This document shows positions 34,719 through 44,184 of a DNA stretch of 64,000 nt, piece after piece. The stretch's first letter is position 1. Each line of letters starts with the position of its first letter. Source of the DNA: Neglectibacter timonensis (GTDB lineage: Bacteria > Bacillota > Clostridia > Oscillospirales > Acutalibacteraceae); assembly GCF_900048895.1 (NCBI RefSeq), contig NZ_LT160640.1:744001-808000 (forward strand), given 5' to 3'. A program made the translations under genes and the position numbers. The notes under the pieces are model-generated. The model saw only the letters and a list, made by a program, of their open reading frames with translations. It was not told the DNA's origin and did no database searches.

Positions 34719-35156
34719 TTATAACTTTTCAACTTGCTCACGGAACGAATCGATATACTTTTCCATAAATCCGATATGAGTGTTGATTTCTTCTTCCGTC
34801 CAAGACGCAAAAGCGGCAGCTTCCGCATCAAATAACCGGGCTGTTGTTTTTTGCACATATTCCTTTCCGGCATCGGTAAGAACAACTTTTTTCGCCCTGC
34901 CGGAGTGCTGCTCCAAATAGATAATGTGTTTCTTTTCTAAATTGCGTATGGCGGAATTCACCGTCTGCTTGCTTACGCCGGATTGCTTGTAAATATCACT
35001 GAGCAGACAATCCTCGCCGTTGTCGTAGATGGTATAAAGCACGATGGAAGCACTATCCGTAAGACCTAATTTCAAAGACGCATGATGATAGAGGGCATCT
35101 AACTCGGCGTTAAGATAATTGATACGGTGAATTCTGCTACAAATCTTTGTTTCCAT
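34719..35156 (-). CDS. MarR-family transcriptional regulator
   Basis: 145 residues with a winged helix-turn-helix (about 45-110: CLLSDIYKQSGVSKQTVNSAIRNLEKKHIIYL) and the wing GRAKKVVLTDAGKEYV. Start ATG 35156 is set by GGAGG 6 bases upstream. It is the first gene of the cargo operon, expressed from a consensus promoter that carries two near-identical 16-bp sites at the positions expected for self-repression. Ligand release would then induce GNAT, kinase-like, MATE and KTR genes. Confidence 0.92.
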   Translation of the reverse strand: METKICSRIHRINYLNAELDALYHHASLKLGLTDSASIVLYTIYDNGEDCLLSDIYKQSGVSKQTVNSAIRNLEKKHIIYLEQHSGRAKKVVLTDAGKEYVQKTTARLFDAEAAAFASWTEEEINTHIGFMEKYIDSFREQVEKL

Positions 35157-35170
35157 ATTGCGCCTCCAAA

Positions 35171-35225
35171 AGTATGAAATCGTACTTGCAAAGTGGATTA
35201 TAGTATGATTTCGTACTTTTGTCAA
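35171..35225 (-). promoter_or_regulatory. Cargo operon promoter with two MarR-type operators
   Basis: On the minus strand TTGACA-N17-TATAAT (-35 at 35220-35225, -10 at 35197-35202) is a perfect consensus. Two 16-bp near-palindromes of form AGTATGA-AA/TT-TCGTACT (plus strand) lie at 35171-35186 and 35202-35217, differing only in the central AA versus TT pair. One fills the -35/-10 spacer and the other the start-site region. Confidence 0.9.
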
Positions 35226-35281
35226 TAGACTTCAAAGAAAAGTTACAAATGACGGTATCGATACGTATATATACAAGTTAC

Positions 35282-35314
35282 AAAGAAAGCGGCAGAGTTT
35301 TCACACCCTGCCGC
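35282..35314 (-). terminator. Terminator after tnpV
   Basis: GCGGCAG (35289-35295) pairs with CTGCCGC (35308-35314). On the minus strand TTTCTTTG follows. It lies 7 bases after the tnpV stop and separates tnpV from the cargo promoter. Confidence 0.75.
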
Positions 35315-35321
35315 CTGTCTA

Positions 35322-35699
35322 CTATGCGTAAATGAGTTCTTTATCCACAATCTCCATCGCACATGCCCGTATGTTACCCAGCCGCTCAACCCATTCTAAA
35401 GCATTGTCAGCCTTTAGTTGTTCCGTTATGCCCTGCAATTGTTTCATATCCTCTATGAGCCTTTCAAAGCGTTCCTGCGCCTGTTCGTTGATGTCGGCAA
35501 GATAAGTGTTGAGTTTGCCGCTGGTCAAAAGCGTTGTGTAGGTCGCTTTTCTATGCTCTTTTAGGTAGCATTTGTGTTGCTGCCCCCATATCCCGATAGG
35601 CTTTTCTTCTTCGGGTGGTAAGGTAAGGCATGGCAGATAGTAATCGTCTTGCAGTTCGTACCAAAGACCGTTGTTTTCATCATAAATGCACTTGTCCAT
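35322..35699 (-). CDS. tnpV: TnpV-family transposon-encoded protein
   Basis: 125 residues. The N-terminal DENNGLWYELQDDYYLPCL, KPIGIWGQQHKCYLKEHRK and the C-terminal EIVDKELIYA are characteristic of TnpV, a small protein carried by Tn4451-like and related clostridial elements with no proven function. Start ATG 35699 is set by GGAGG 8 bases upstream. It lies at the right end of the element, 88 bases from the right direct repeat. Confidence 0.88.
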   Translation of the reverse strand: MDKCIYDENNGLWYELQDDYYLPCLTLPPEEEKPIGIWGQQHKCYLKEHRKATYTTLLTSGKLNTYLADINEQAQERFERLIEDMKQLQGITEQLKADNALEWVERLGNIRACAMEIVDKELIYA

Positions 35700-35786
35700 C
35701 TTGAAATCCTCCAGTATAATATATTCGCACATATGTCACATTCCCCCGATTGCCGCTTGCTGTTATAGCTTGTTATCAGATTTTTC

Positions 35787-35810
35787 TTCCCTTATTTTTG
35801 CCCTTATGAG
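35787..35810. repeat. Right direct repeat of the element (putative attR)
   Basis: 22 of 24 bases match 27740-27763; the mismatches are at positions 8 and 21 of the repeat. Imperfect ends are known for Tn916-type elements with variable coupling sequences, so this is a reasonable boundary, but not proof of it. Confidence 0.55.
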
Positions 35811-36114
35811 GTGGCGAGGGAAGCATAAACACAAGTGAAATCGTATAAAGGGATAAGGCGGACACATTGCGATAAATCCTTTATTTGGGGGCGTTTTGGA
35901 GGATTTTATTAAAACCCTATGAGGGGCAGTAACCACCTATGAAATCGTGGTTTTCAAATTACAATTTTACGATTGAAAAAACAATACAAACTTCGCAAAA
36001 ACCGTAAAACTGATATTGATAAATGTCAAAGAAGCAAGAAAGCTAACTTTTATCTTCTCTTCTCTGTTCGATGAATTCCTGTATTTCAAATATCAATGCC
36101 TTTGCTTTCAACGC
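35811..36114. other. Gene-free A+T-rich flank right of the element
   Basis: No convincing coding frame or RNA gene was seen. It contains the loosely repeated words GTGAAATCGTA (35836 region) and ATGAAATCGTGG (35940 region) and a T/A-rich stretch. It may be element end DNA or the old chromosomal spacer; the border cannot be fixed. Confidence 0.5.
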
Positions 36115-36152
36115 AAAAAGCGGAGCATGCTGCTCCCGCAGCATAACTCCGC
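36115..36152 (-). terminator. Rho-independent terminator downstream of the galactokinase-family gene
   Basis: GCGGAG-C-ATGCTGC-TCCC-GCAGCAT-AA-CTCCGC forms a 13-bp stem with a small bulge. On the minus strand it runs into TTTTTGCG. It is the last strong stop for the galE-galactokinase gene run. Confidence 0.8.
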
Positions 36153-36231
36153 CTCCTCCCACACAATTTTCTGCAGGAAACCTTTACAATAGTTTTAGCC
36201 AGAAGAAAAGACACCCATTCGCTTTTTCCGT

Positions 36232-36276
36232 CATAGAGTAAAGGGCGTCGGAATCTCCGACGCCCTTTACTCTATG
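36232..36276. repeat. 21-bp perfect inverted repeat with 3-base loop
   Basis: The arms 36232-36252 and 36256-36276 are exact reverse complements with loop ATC; the core is AAAGGGCGTCGGA. It stands 90 bases beyond the galactokinase stop. Neither side has a T-run, so it is not a classical terminator, although it may stall polymerase or protect the 3' end. Confidence 0.85.
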
Positions 36277-36366
36277 GCCTCTGGCCGAACCCTATTTCAT
36301 CAGAAGCGCGCTTCTTCCGATTCTGTAAAAATTCCCATCCAAAACACCACAGCAAAACCAGCTCTT

Positions 36367-37608
36367 TCAAATTCCCTCTACCTTTGTTCCACCCGCAGAC
36401 CGGACGGAAAGCACATAACAGGAGCCCTCTCCAAATACCTCTTCCATGTTCGTGCGGTACTCCTCCAGAAGATCAAGGGGTACAAAAGCCTGAATCGTTC
36501 CGGCAAAGCCGCCGCCGTGCACCCGGAACGCCCCCCTGCCGGCCAAGAAACGCCCGCTCAGGGCAAGAGCAAGGCTGACGCCCTGTTCTTGTGGAGAACC
36601 CACAGCAAACACATTTTGCAGCCGCTGGAAAGAAGACCGGCCCGACTCCAGGATTTTCTGTTTAAACCCATCAAAATCTCCGGCCTTCAGCGCCTCGGCT
36701 TCCTCTTTGGCCAGCCTGTCATCGTCAAAGAAATGCATGGCGCGCAGCACCGCCCTGTCGCCGGCTTCACCGCGCACAGCAGGCAGCTTATCATAGAATT
36801 CCTGTTCCTCCACATCCCGTAAGTACTCCTTGCCGAAAAAGCCTGCAACCCGTTTCATCTCCGCCGGAATCGCCGCGTATTCCCCGGTCAGGTTGGCATG
36901 ATTTCCTCCGGTGTCCACCACGCACAGAGCATGCCCGCAGGCGGAAAAGTCAAAATCAACCTTTTCAATGACGGGAGAAGAGGGATCTTTGAAATCAATG
37001 GAGGTAAAACCACCCACTGAACAGGCCATCTGATCCAAAAGCCCTGACGGTTTTCCAAAATAGACATTCTCTGCATACTGTGCAATAATGGCGGCTGTAA
37101 CAGGATCAATCCGGCCTTCATTGTACAAATGGCTGATAACGGTCACCACCAATACTTCAAAGGCCGCGGAACTGGAAAGGCCGGAGCCTTTGAGAACCCT
37201 TGTCATGGTATAGCATTCAAAGCCGCCTACCTTGTAGCCAAGCATCTGACATTTGGCACAAATCCCCTTGAGCAGTGCCAGAGAGGTCCCTTCCTCCTCT
37301 TCCTTCCGGGTAAGATCTCCCAGGTCAAACGTATCCATTCCCGGATATTCTGCCGATTTCAAAGAGATGCGTCCGTTTTTCTGTTTTCTGGCAAGACCTA
37401 CGATATCCAGATTCACGGCAGCTGTCAGCACTCTTCCATGATTGTGATCCGTATGATTTCCCCCGATTTCGGTTCTGCCCGGCGCACTGAAATATGCTGC
37501 GCCCTCCGCAGACCCGAAATTCTCTTCAAACCCCTTCTGCAGCTCCTCGTACCGCTGTCTTTGCGACTGTGCTTCCCCGCCATACAACTCTTTAAATTCT
37601 ACAACCAT
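36367..37608 (-). CDS. galK: Galactokinase-family GHMP kinase
   Basis: 413 residues with the three GHMP motifs: APGRTEIGGNHTDHNHG (about 42-58), LKGSGLSSSAAFEV (about 138-151, ATP loop) and RVHGGGFAGTIQAF (about 358-371). Overall length and the last motif fit galactokinase (galactose to galactose 1-phosphate). The usual GEHTDYN signature reads GGNHTDHN, replacing a sugar-contacting Glu by Asn. A different hexose or N-acetylhexosamine substrate is therefore possible. galE is nearby (40906) but separated by ligA, yunB and maf. Confidence 0.85.
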   Translation of the reverse strand: MVVEFKELYGGEAQSQRQRYEELQKGFEENFGSAEGAAYFSAPGRTEIGGNHTDHNHGRVLTAAVNLDIVGLARKQKNGRISLKSAEYPGMDTFDLGDLTRKEEEEGTSLALLKGICAKCQMLGYKVGGFECYTMTRVLKGSGLSSSAAFEVLVVTVISHLYNEGRIDPVTAAIIAQYAENVYFGKPSGLLDQMACSVGGFTSIDFKDPSSPVIEKVDFDFSACGHALCVVDTGGNHANLTGEYAAIPAEMKRVAGFFGKEYLRDVEEQEFYDKLPAVRGEAGDRAVLRAMHFFDDDRLAKEEAEALKAGDFDGFKQKILESGRSSFQRLQNVFAVGSPQEQGVSLALALSGRFLAGRGAFRVHGGGFAGTIQAFVPLDLLEEYRTNMEEVFGEGSCYVLSVRSAGGTKVEGI

Positions 37609-37625
37609 TTCAATACCACCCTTCT

Positions 37626-40300
<2,675 letters not shown>

Positions 40301-40346
40301 AACACCACCCCGCTTTTCCCATAGTACGCAGGGCAGCCTGTCTGTG

Positions 40347-40922
40347 TTATTGCAACGATAGCTTCCGCAGCCGTCGTAGAGTTTCCGCCACTGGAAGGCC
40401 CACTACGTTGGAGTAGTCTCCGCAGATTGAGCGGATCAGAGTAACGCCTTTTCCTTCAATCCCATAGGAACCAGCTCTGCCGCGGGATTCGCCTTCCCTG
40501 ACGTAGTCCTCGATTTCCTCATCCTCCAACGAATAAAAATCCACCCGTGTCCTTTGATGAAACACCTCTGTATAGCCGGGCGCCAGGATACAAACGCCTG
40601 TGTAGAGGTCATGGCTTCTGCCTGAAAGCCGCCGCAGAGTAGCCTTGGCTTCCGTATCATCTTTGGGCTTTCCCAGCATTATCCCGTCAATACTGACCAT
40701 GGAATCCGCCGCTACGATAACCTGATCTGGGTGCAGCTCTGCCACCGCTTCCGCTTTCCGTTTTGCCAGACATTCCACCGTCTCCGCAGGGCCATAAGTT
40801 TCCGGAACCGTTTCTTCGGCGCCGGAGACCACCACTTCGAATTCCACGCCTGCTCTTTCCAGCAGCATTTTCCGGCTGGGCGAGGCGGAAGCCAGAATAA
40901 AGGGTTTACTCTTCATAGCCAT
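40347..40922 (-). CDS. maf: Maf nucleoside triphosphate pyrophosphatase
   Basis: 191 residues. ILASASPSRKMLLERAGVEFEV is the typical Maf start (read here as its two halves), with KAEAVAELHPDQVIVAADSMV and later GRAGSYGIEGKGVTLIRSICGDYSNVVGLP. Maf hydrolyses dTTP/UTP or modified nucleotides and influences septation. ATG 40922 follows AGAGGA and lies inside the galE end (17-base overlap); a second ATG is two codons later. Confidence 0.95.
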   Translation of the reverse strand: MAMKSKPFILASASPSRKMLLERAGVEFEVVVSGAEETVPETYGPAETVECLAKRKAEAVAELHPDQVIVAADSMVSIDGIMLGKPKDDTEAKATLRRLSGRSHDLYTGVCILAPGYTEVFHQRTRVDFYSLEDEEIEDYVREGESRGRAGSYGIEGKGVTLIRSICGDYSNVVGLPVAETLRRLRKLSLQ

Positions 40923-41922
40923 TGGGATTCATCCTCTGCCAACGCCAGGAATCAGCGCACATATCATCCAGCGTTTTTCTTGCCTTCCAGTGAAGCTCTT
41001 CCAAAGCCTTGGTGCAATCCGCATAACATGCCGGAATATCCCCTGGACGCCGGTCTGTCACCTCATAGGGGATCTCTTTTCCCACTGCTTTTGAAAAAGC
41101 TGATATCATCTCCAAAACAGAATATCCCATACCCGTACCTAAATTATAGATGTGCAGCCCACATTTTTCCTGTTCAAACAATTTCAACGCCGCTACATGT
41201 CCCTCTGCCAAATCTACCACATGGATGTAATCCCTCACGCCCGTACCATCCGCCGTGGGATAATCGCTGCCAAAGACACGTACCTTCTCAAGCTTTCCTA
41301 CTGCTACCTGCGTGATGTAAGGCACTAAATTATTGGGAATTCCATTGGGGTCTTCGCCGATCCTTCCGCTTTCATGCGCTCCCACCGGATTAAAATAGCG
41401 TAGGATAACAGGATTAAACCCGGAGTTTGCCCGGGCATAGTCGGTCAAAATCCGCTCGATCATCAGTTTTGTGGTTCCATAAGGATTCGTAGTGGACAGG
41501 GGAAAATCTTCCCTGATAGGAACCGATGCGGGATCTCCGTAAACCGTGGCGGAAGAACTGAACACAAAATTTCCTACCCCGAATTCCCCCATGACTTTCA
41601 GCAGAGTCAGAGTGGAAATTAAATTGTTTTCATAGTACCGCAAAGGGATGGCAACAGACTCACCCACCGCCTTTAGACCGGCAAAATGGATTACTGCATC
41701 AATCTTTTCTTTCTGAAATACCTCACGCAGCTGCTCCTCGCAGCATACGTCGTATTCATAAAAAGAAACCTGCTTGCCGCTGAGTTCCTGAATCCGGTCT
41801 ACCGCAACTCTTTTGCTGTTGCAGAGGTTATCCACCACAACCACGTCATACCCCTTATCAAGAAGTACAATTGAGGTATGTGATCCGATGTATCCGGCGC
41901 CTCCGGTAACGAGCACCTTCAT
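40906..41922 (-). CDS. galE: UDP-glucose 4-epimerase
   Basis: 338 residues from ATG 41922. A short-chain dehydrogenase-type enzyme with NAD loop VTGGAGYIGSH (5-15), Ser-Tyr-Lys catalytic set in FSSSATVYG and NPYGTTKLMIE, and the C-terminal YNLGTGMGYSVLEM and RRPGDIPACYAD. It interconverts UDP-glucose and UDP-galactose for the Leloir pathway and surface glycans. AAAGGCGG is 11 bases upstream. The ATG at 41943 lacks a binding site. Confidence 0.95.
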   Translation of the reverse strand: MKVLVTGGAGYIGSHTSIVLLDKGYDVVVVDNLCNSKRVAVDRIQELSGKQVSFYEYDVCCEEQLREVFQKEKIDAVIHFAGLKAVGESVAIPLRYYENNLISTLTLLKVMGEFGVGNFVFSSSATVYGDPASVPIREDFPLSTTNPYGTTKLMIERILTDYARANSGFNPVILRYFNPVGAHESGRIGEDPNGIPNNLVPYITQVAVGKLEKVRVFGSDYPTADGTGVRDYIHVVDLAEGHVAALKLFEQEKCGLHIYNLGTGMGYSVLEMISAFSKAVGKEIPYEVTDRRPGDIPACYADCTKALEELHWKARKTLDDMCADSWRWQRMNPNGYEE

Positions 41923-41995
41923 AGAGAAAAACCGCCTTTCCATTGATGATTACTTATCGTTTCACGTCAAAAGCTTGTCCAATCTACAGATTTAT

Positions 41996-42024
41996 ATTAT
42001 AGGGAACTTTGCAAAAAAAGACAA
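41996..42024 (-). promoter_or_regulatory. Likely galE promoter
   Basis: TTGTCT-N17-TATAAT on the minus strand, about 70 bases upstream of galE, in the spacer divergent from the membrane protein at 42131. Confidence 0.6.
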
Positions 42025-42130
42025 TAAGTTTTCCAAAGAAAGGCAGGCAAAACGCAAATAAACGCAAGAGAAATGCGCACACTTTCTAGTACGGTTTTAA
42101 CCGAATCAATGGAATCCAGGAGTTTTGACG

Positions 42131-42514
42131 ATGAATATGGATGGGCTGATTTTTCTCACAGGCAGCTGTGCCTATCCCACGCTGGAAATGATCTGGCGCG
42201 GGCATACTCATTATTCTATGGCGATTGCAGGTGGAATCTGCCTTTATCTGATTGACAAGATTTGCTGCGGCCGCCTGAAAAGCCGCAGTATTGGGTGCAA
42301 ATGCTTGGCAGGAGCAGGTATTATAACCGGGGTGGAGCTATTTACCGGCCTGGTCGTCAACAATCTTCTGCATTTTAATGTTTGGGATTATTCTGATGTG
42401 CCCTTCAACCTGCTTGGACAGGTATGTCTTCCCTATACAGTCCTATGGGCTGCGCTTTCCCTGCCTGCTATGGCGCTTTGCGAACTGTGCAGGCGTTCCT
42501 CTGTTTTATCCTGA
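42131..42514 (+). CDS. Putative ABC-transporter type IV (CmpB-like) membrane protein
   Basis: 127 residues with three to four hydrophobic segments and the pattern LELFTGLVVNNLLHFNVWDYSDVPFNLLGQVCLPY (here VELFTGLVVN and NVWDYSDVPFNL), characteristic of a family labelled ABC-transporter type IV, whose actual function is unproven. It is shorter than many members, which may be two-fold longer. ATG 42131 is set by AGGAG 8 bases upstream. The cysteine content is unusually high for a small membrane protein. Confidence 0.75.
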   Translation: MNMDGLIFLTGSCAYPTLEMIWRGHTHYSMAIAGGICLYLIDKICCGRLKSRSIGCKCLAGAGIITGVELFTGLVVNNLLHFNVWDYSDVPFNLLGQVCLPYTVLWAALSLPAMALCELCRRSSVLS

Positions 42515-42541
42515 AACAGACAGAGAAGTTTCAAAAAACCA

Positions 42542-42571
42542 TTGACATTCTACCGAGTCTTATGGTAATAT
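42542..42571 (+). promoter_or_regulatory. Promoter of the tRNA-Ser pair
   Basis: TTGACA-N18-TAATAT with a start site expected near 42578, 12 bases before the first tRNA. Confidence 0.75.
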
Positions 42572-42589
42572 ATTACTCGCGTCAGATGT

Positions 42590-42678
42590 GGAGAGGTGTC
42601 CGAGTGGTTTAAGGAGCTAGTCTTGAAAACTAGTGATCCCGCAAGGGACCAAGAGTTCGAATCTCTTCCTCTCCGCCA
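42590..42678 (+). tRNA. tRNA-Ser (anticodon UGA)
   Basis: The acceptor stem GGAGAGG / CCTCTCC is perfect, and discriminator G and an encoded CCA follow. The anticodon stem CTAGT/ACTAG carries loop CTTGAAA, giving UGA (reads UCA and relatives). The long variable arm GATCCCGCAAGGGACC is typical of class II serine tRNA. The A37 after the anticodon is a MiaA/MiaB target. Confidence 0.97.
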
Positions 42679-42721
42679 CATGTCTATCAAGTTACATACT
42701 TTATGGTATAGATTTCACCTT

Positions 42722-42811
42722 GGAGAAGTACCCAAGTGGTGAAGGGGCTCCCCTGCTAAGGGAGTAGGTCGGGTAACCGGCGCAAGGGTTCAAATCCCTT
42801 CTTCTCCGCCA
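42722..42811 (+). tRNA. tRNA-Ser (anticodon GCU)
   Basis: Acceptor stem GGAGAAG / CTTCTCC, discriminator G and an encoded CCA. The anticodon stem CTCCC/GGGAG holds loop CTGCTAA, giving GCU (reads AGC/AGU). The long variable arm includes CGGGTAACCGGCG. It lies 43 bases after the first tRNA-Ser, presumably on one transcript. Confidence 0.97.
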
Positions 42812-42850
42812 AACCTGCGGCCGGTAATTTGCGGCCGCAGGTTTTTCTTT
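42811..42850 (+). terminator. Terminator of the tRNA-Ser pair
   Basis: AAACCTGCGGCC (42811-42822) pairs perfectly with GGCCGCAGGTTT (42833-42844), followed by TTCTTTTC. It begins at the last base of the CCA end. Confidence 0.92.
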
Positions 42851-42945
42851 TCATATTTTGTGCCGCACCCCAGTTTTATCAGATACCAATTCCGGCACAG
42901 TGACATAATAAAGCCGTAGACAGAACCGAGTTTAGGGGGATACTA

Positions 42946-44025
42946 ATGGTTTCTATAACAACTGACAGCAGAAATTTTGAATCCAATCGAAACTACAGCT
43001 TTGATATTTTGCGAATTTTTGCCTGTTTTATGGTAATTGTCAACCACACCAATAGTTGGGTTTTTATGACCTACTTCCCATCAGCTTCGGGGCATCTTTC
43101 TTTAGCGTTGTTTTTTATTTCTAAAACTGCCGTTCCAATTTTCTTTATGATCTCGGGGGCTTTACTATTAGGGAAACGGGATACGTATCGAATTGCATAT
43201 GGAAAAAGAGCTTTCCGCATTTTTCTGGACATTCTGGTCTTTTCAATCATTTCTTTTTGTATTACCAATCATGGGTTCAACGGTTTTTCTTTTGATACCA
43301 TACGTTCGATGATTAACAATCCGATTATCACGCCTTATTGGTATCTCTATTCTTATCTGGGCATTATGTTAATGCTGCCCTTTTTGCAAAAAATGGTACA
43401 AGCCCTCAACAAAAGGGATTATATTATTTTGTTAAGTCTTCTATTTATATCAAGGCCCTTCTTATCTTTTTTATCATACCTTGGCCTGTTGCCCGCGATT
43501 TCAGACTTTTTTTCAAGAAATCTTTTTTCAGGGGAAATATTTTATTTCTTATTAGGATATTTTATTATGAATAATATTCCTGATTGGTCCCAAAAAAAGA
43601 AACTCAACTGCCGTATTATGATTGCCTGTCTTATTCTGTTTTTAGCCGGCATCCTGTTTTGTTGGTATCGAACAGGCCTGGAGTTTTATCAAAACGGCAA
43701 ATTTACCTTACGATTAGATCACATCTACAATTTGCCTATTTTCATTCCTTCCCTTTCGCTTTTTATATTGACCATCTTATTGTTTCAGAATGTCCAGTTC
43801 CATGCGATAAGTTCCAAGTTCATACGTACTGTAAGTCAAGCTACTTTCGGGGTTTATTTAACTCATAATATCGGCATTACTTTATCCCGTCCGGTTCTAC
43901 AGTTTTTGTGTTCCAATATGAATGACTGGATTGCCGTACTTATTACGGATTTCATTATATTTACTTGCTGTACGATCATTATTTATCTTTTGAGAAAAAT
44001 CCCCTTGATAAAAAAATTATTATAA
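42946..44025 (+). CDS. Membrane acyltransferase (Acyl_transf_3 / OatA-like)
   Basis: 359 residues with about ten transmembrane helices. The N-terminal SFDILRIFACFMVIVNHTNSW holds the conserved Arg and catalytic-type His of acyltransferase family 3, seen in two halves, and PIFFMISGALLL follows. Such proteins O-acetylate surface polysaccharides or peptidoglycan precursors. The SGNH domain of OatA is absent. Start ATG 42946 follows GGGGG. The gene is A+T-richer than its neighbours and stands alone between terminators, which could mean acquisition. The target glycan is unknown. Confidence 0.87.
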   Translation: MVSITTDSRNFESNRNYSFDILRIFACFMVIVNHTNSWVFMTYFPSASGHLSLALFFISKTAVPIFFMISGALLLGKRDTYRIAYGKRAFRIFLDILVFSIISFCITNHGFNGFSFDTIRSMINNPIITPYWYLYSYLGIMLMLPFLQKMVQALNKRDYIILLSLLFISRPFLSFLSYLGLLPAISDFFSRNLFSGEIFYFLLGYFIMNNIPDWSQKKKLNCRIMIACLILFLAGILFCWYRTGLEFYQNGKFTLRLDHIYNLPIFIPSLSLFILTILLFQNVQFHAISSKFIRTVSQATFGVYLTHNIGITLSRPVLQFLCSNMNDWIAVLITDFIIFTCCTIIIYLLRKIPLIKKLL

Positions 44026-44063
44026 CGATATTGTATTAATTTTTTCGGATAGGCGTAAAAAGA

Positions 44064-44129
44064 AAACCCGGATCAGAAAGAGGAACGTATATCTTATACG
44101 ATGTACTTCTCTCTTAGTGATCCGGGTTT
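44064..44129. terminator. Long bidirectional terminator hairpin
   Basis: AAACCCGGATCA (44064-44075) pairs perfectly with TGATCCGGGTTT (44118-44129), with inner stems including GTATA-TCT-TATAC. It separates the convergent acyltransferase (+) and VanZ-RDD (-) genes. Confidence 0.85.
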
Positions 44130-44184
44130 ATTTCATCCATTGAAACAAAATAAGTCCGACTTCATCTTTCCAGTCCGCTTTTAG

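Larger units (their letters stand above)
27740..35810. mobile_element. Integrative mobilizable element (about 8.07 kb)
   Basis: The unit runs from a tyrosine integrase at its left end through repressor, excisionase, candidate oriT and relaxase to a MarR-controlled cargo operon and TnpV at the right. Imperfect 24-bp direct repeats (22 of 24 matching) bound it. It has a relaxase but no type IV secretion or coupling-protein gene, so it should need a helper conjugative element. It sits between the sugar ABC promoter and the galactokinase gene. The cargo part looks A+T-richer than the chromosome around it (judged by eye). Exact borders are inferred. Confidence 0.8.

Noticed and set aside
36232-36276. 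Rho-independent terminator
   Set aside because: The stem is very strong, but neither strand carries a T-run after it; listed as a repeat instead.
42590-42811. tRNA-Ser genes as attachment site for the mobile element
   Set aside because: They are about 7 kb from the element, and no tRNA-derived repeat is present at its borders.
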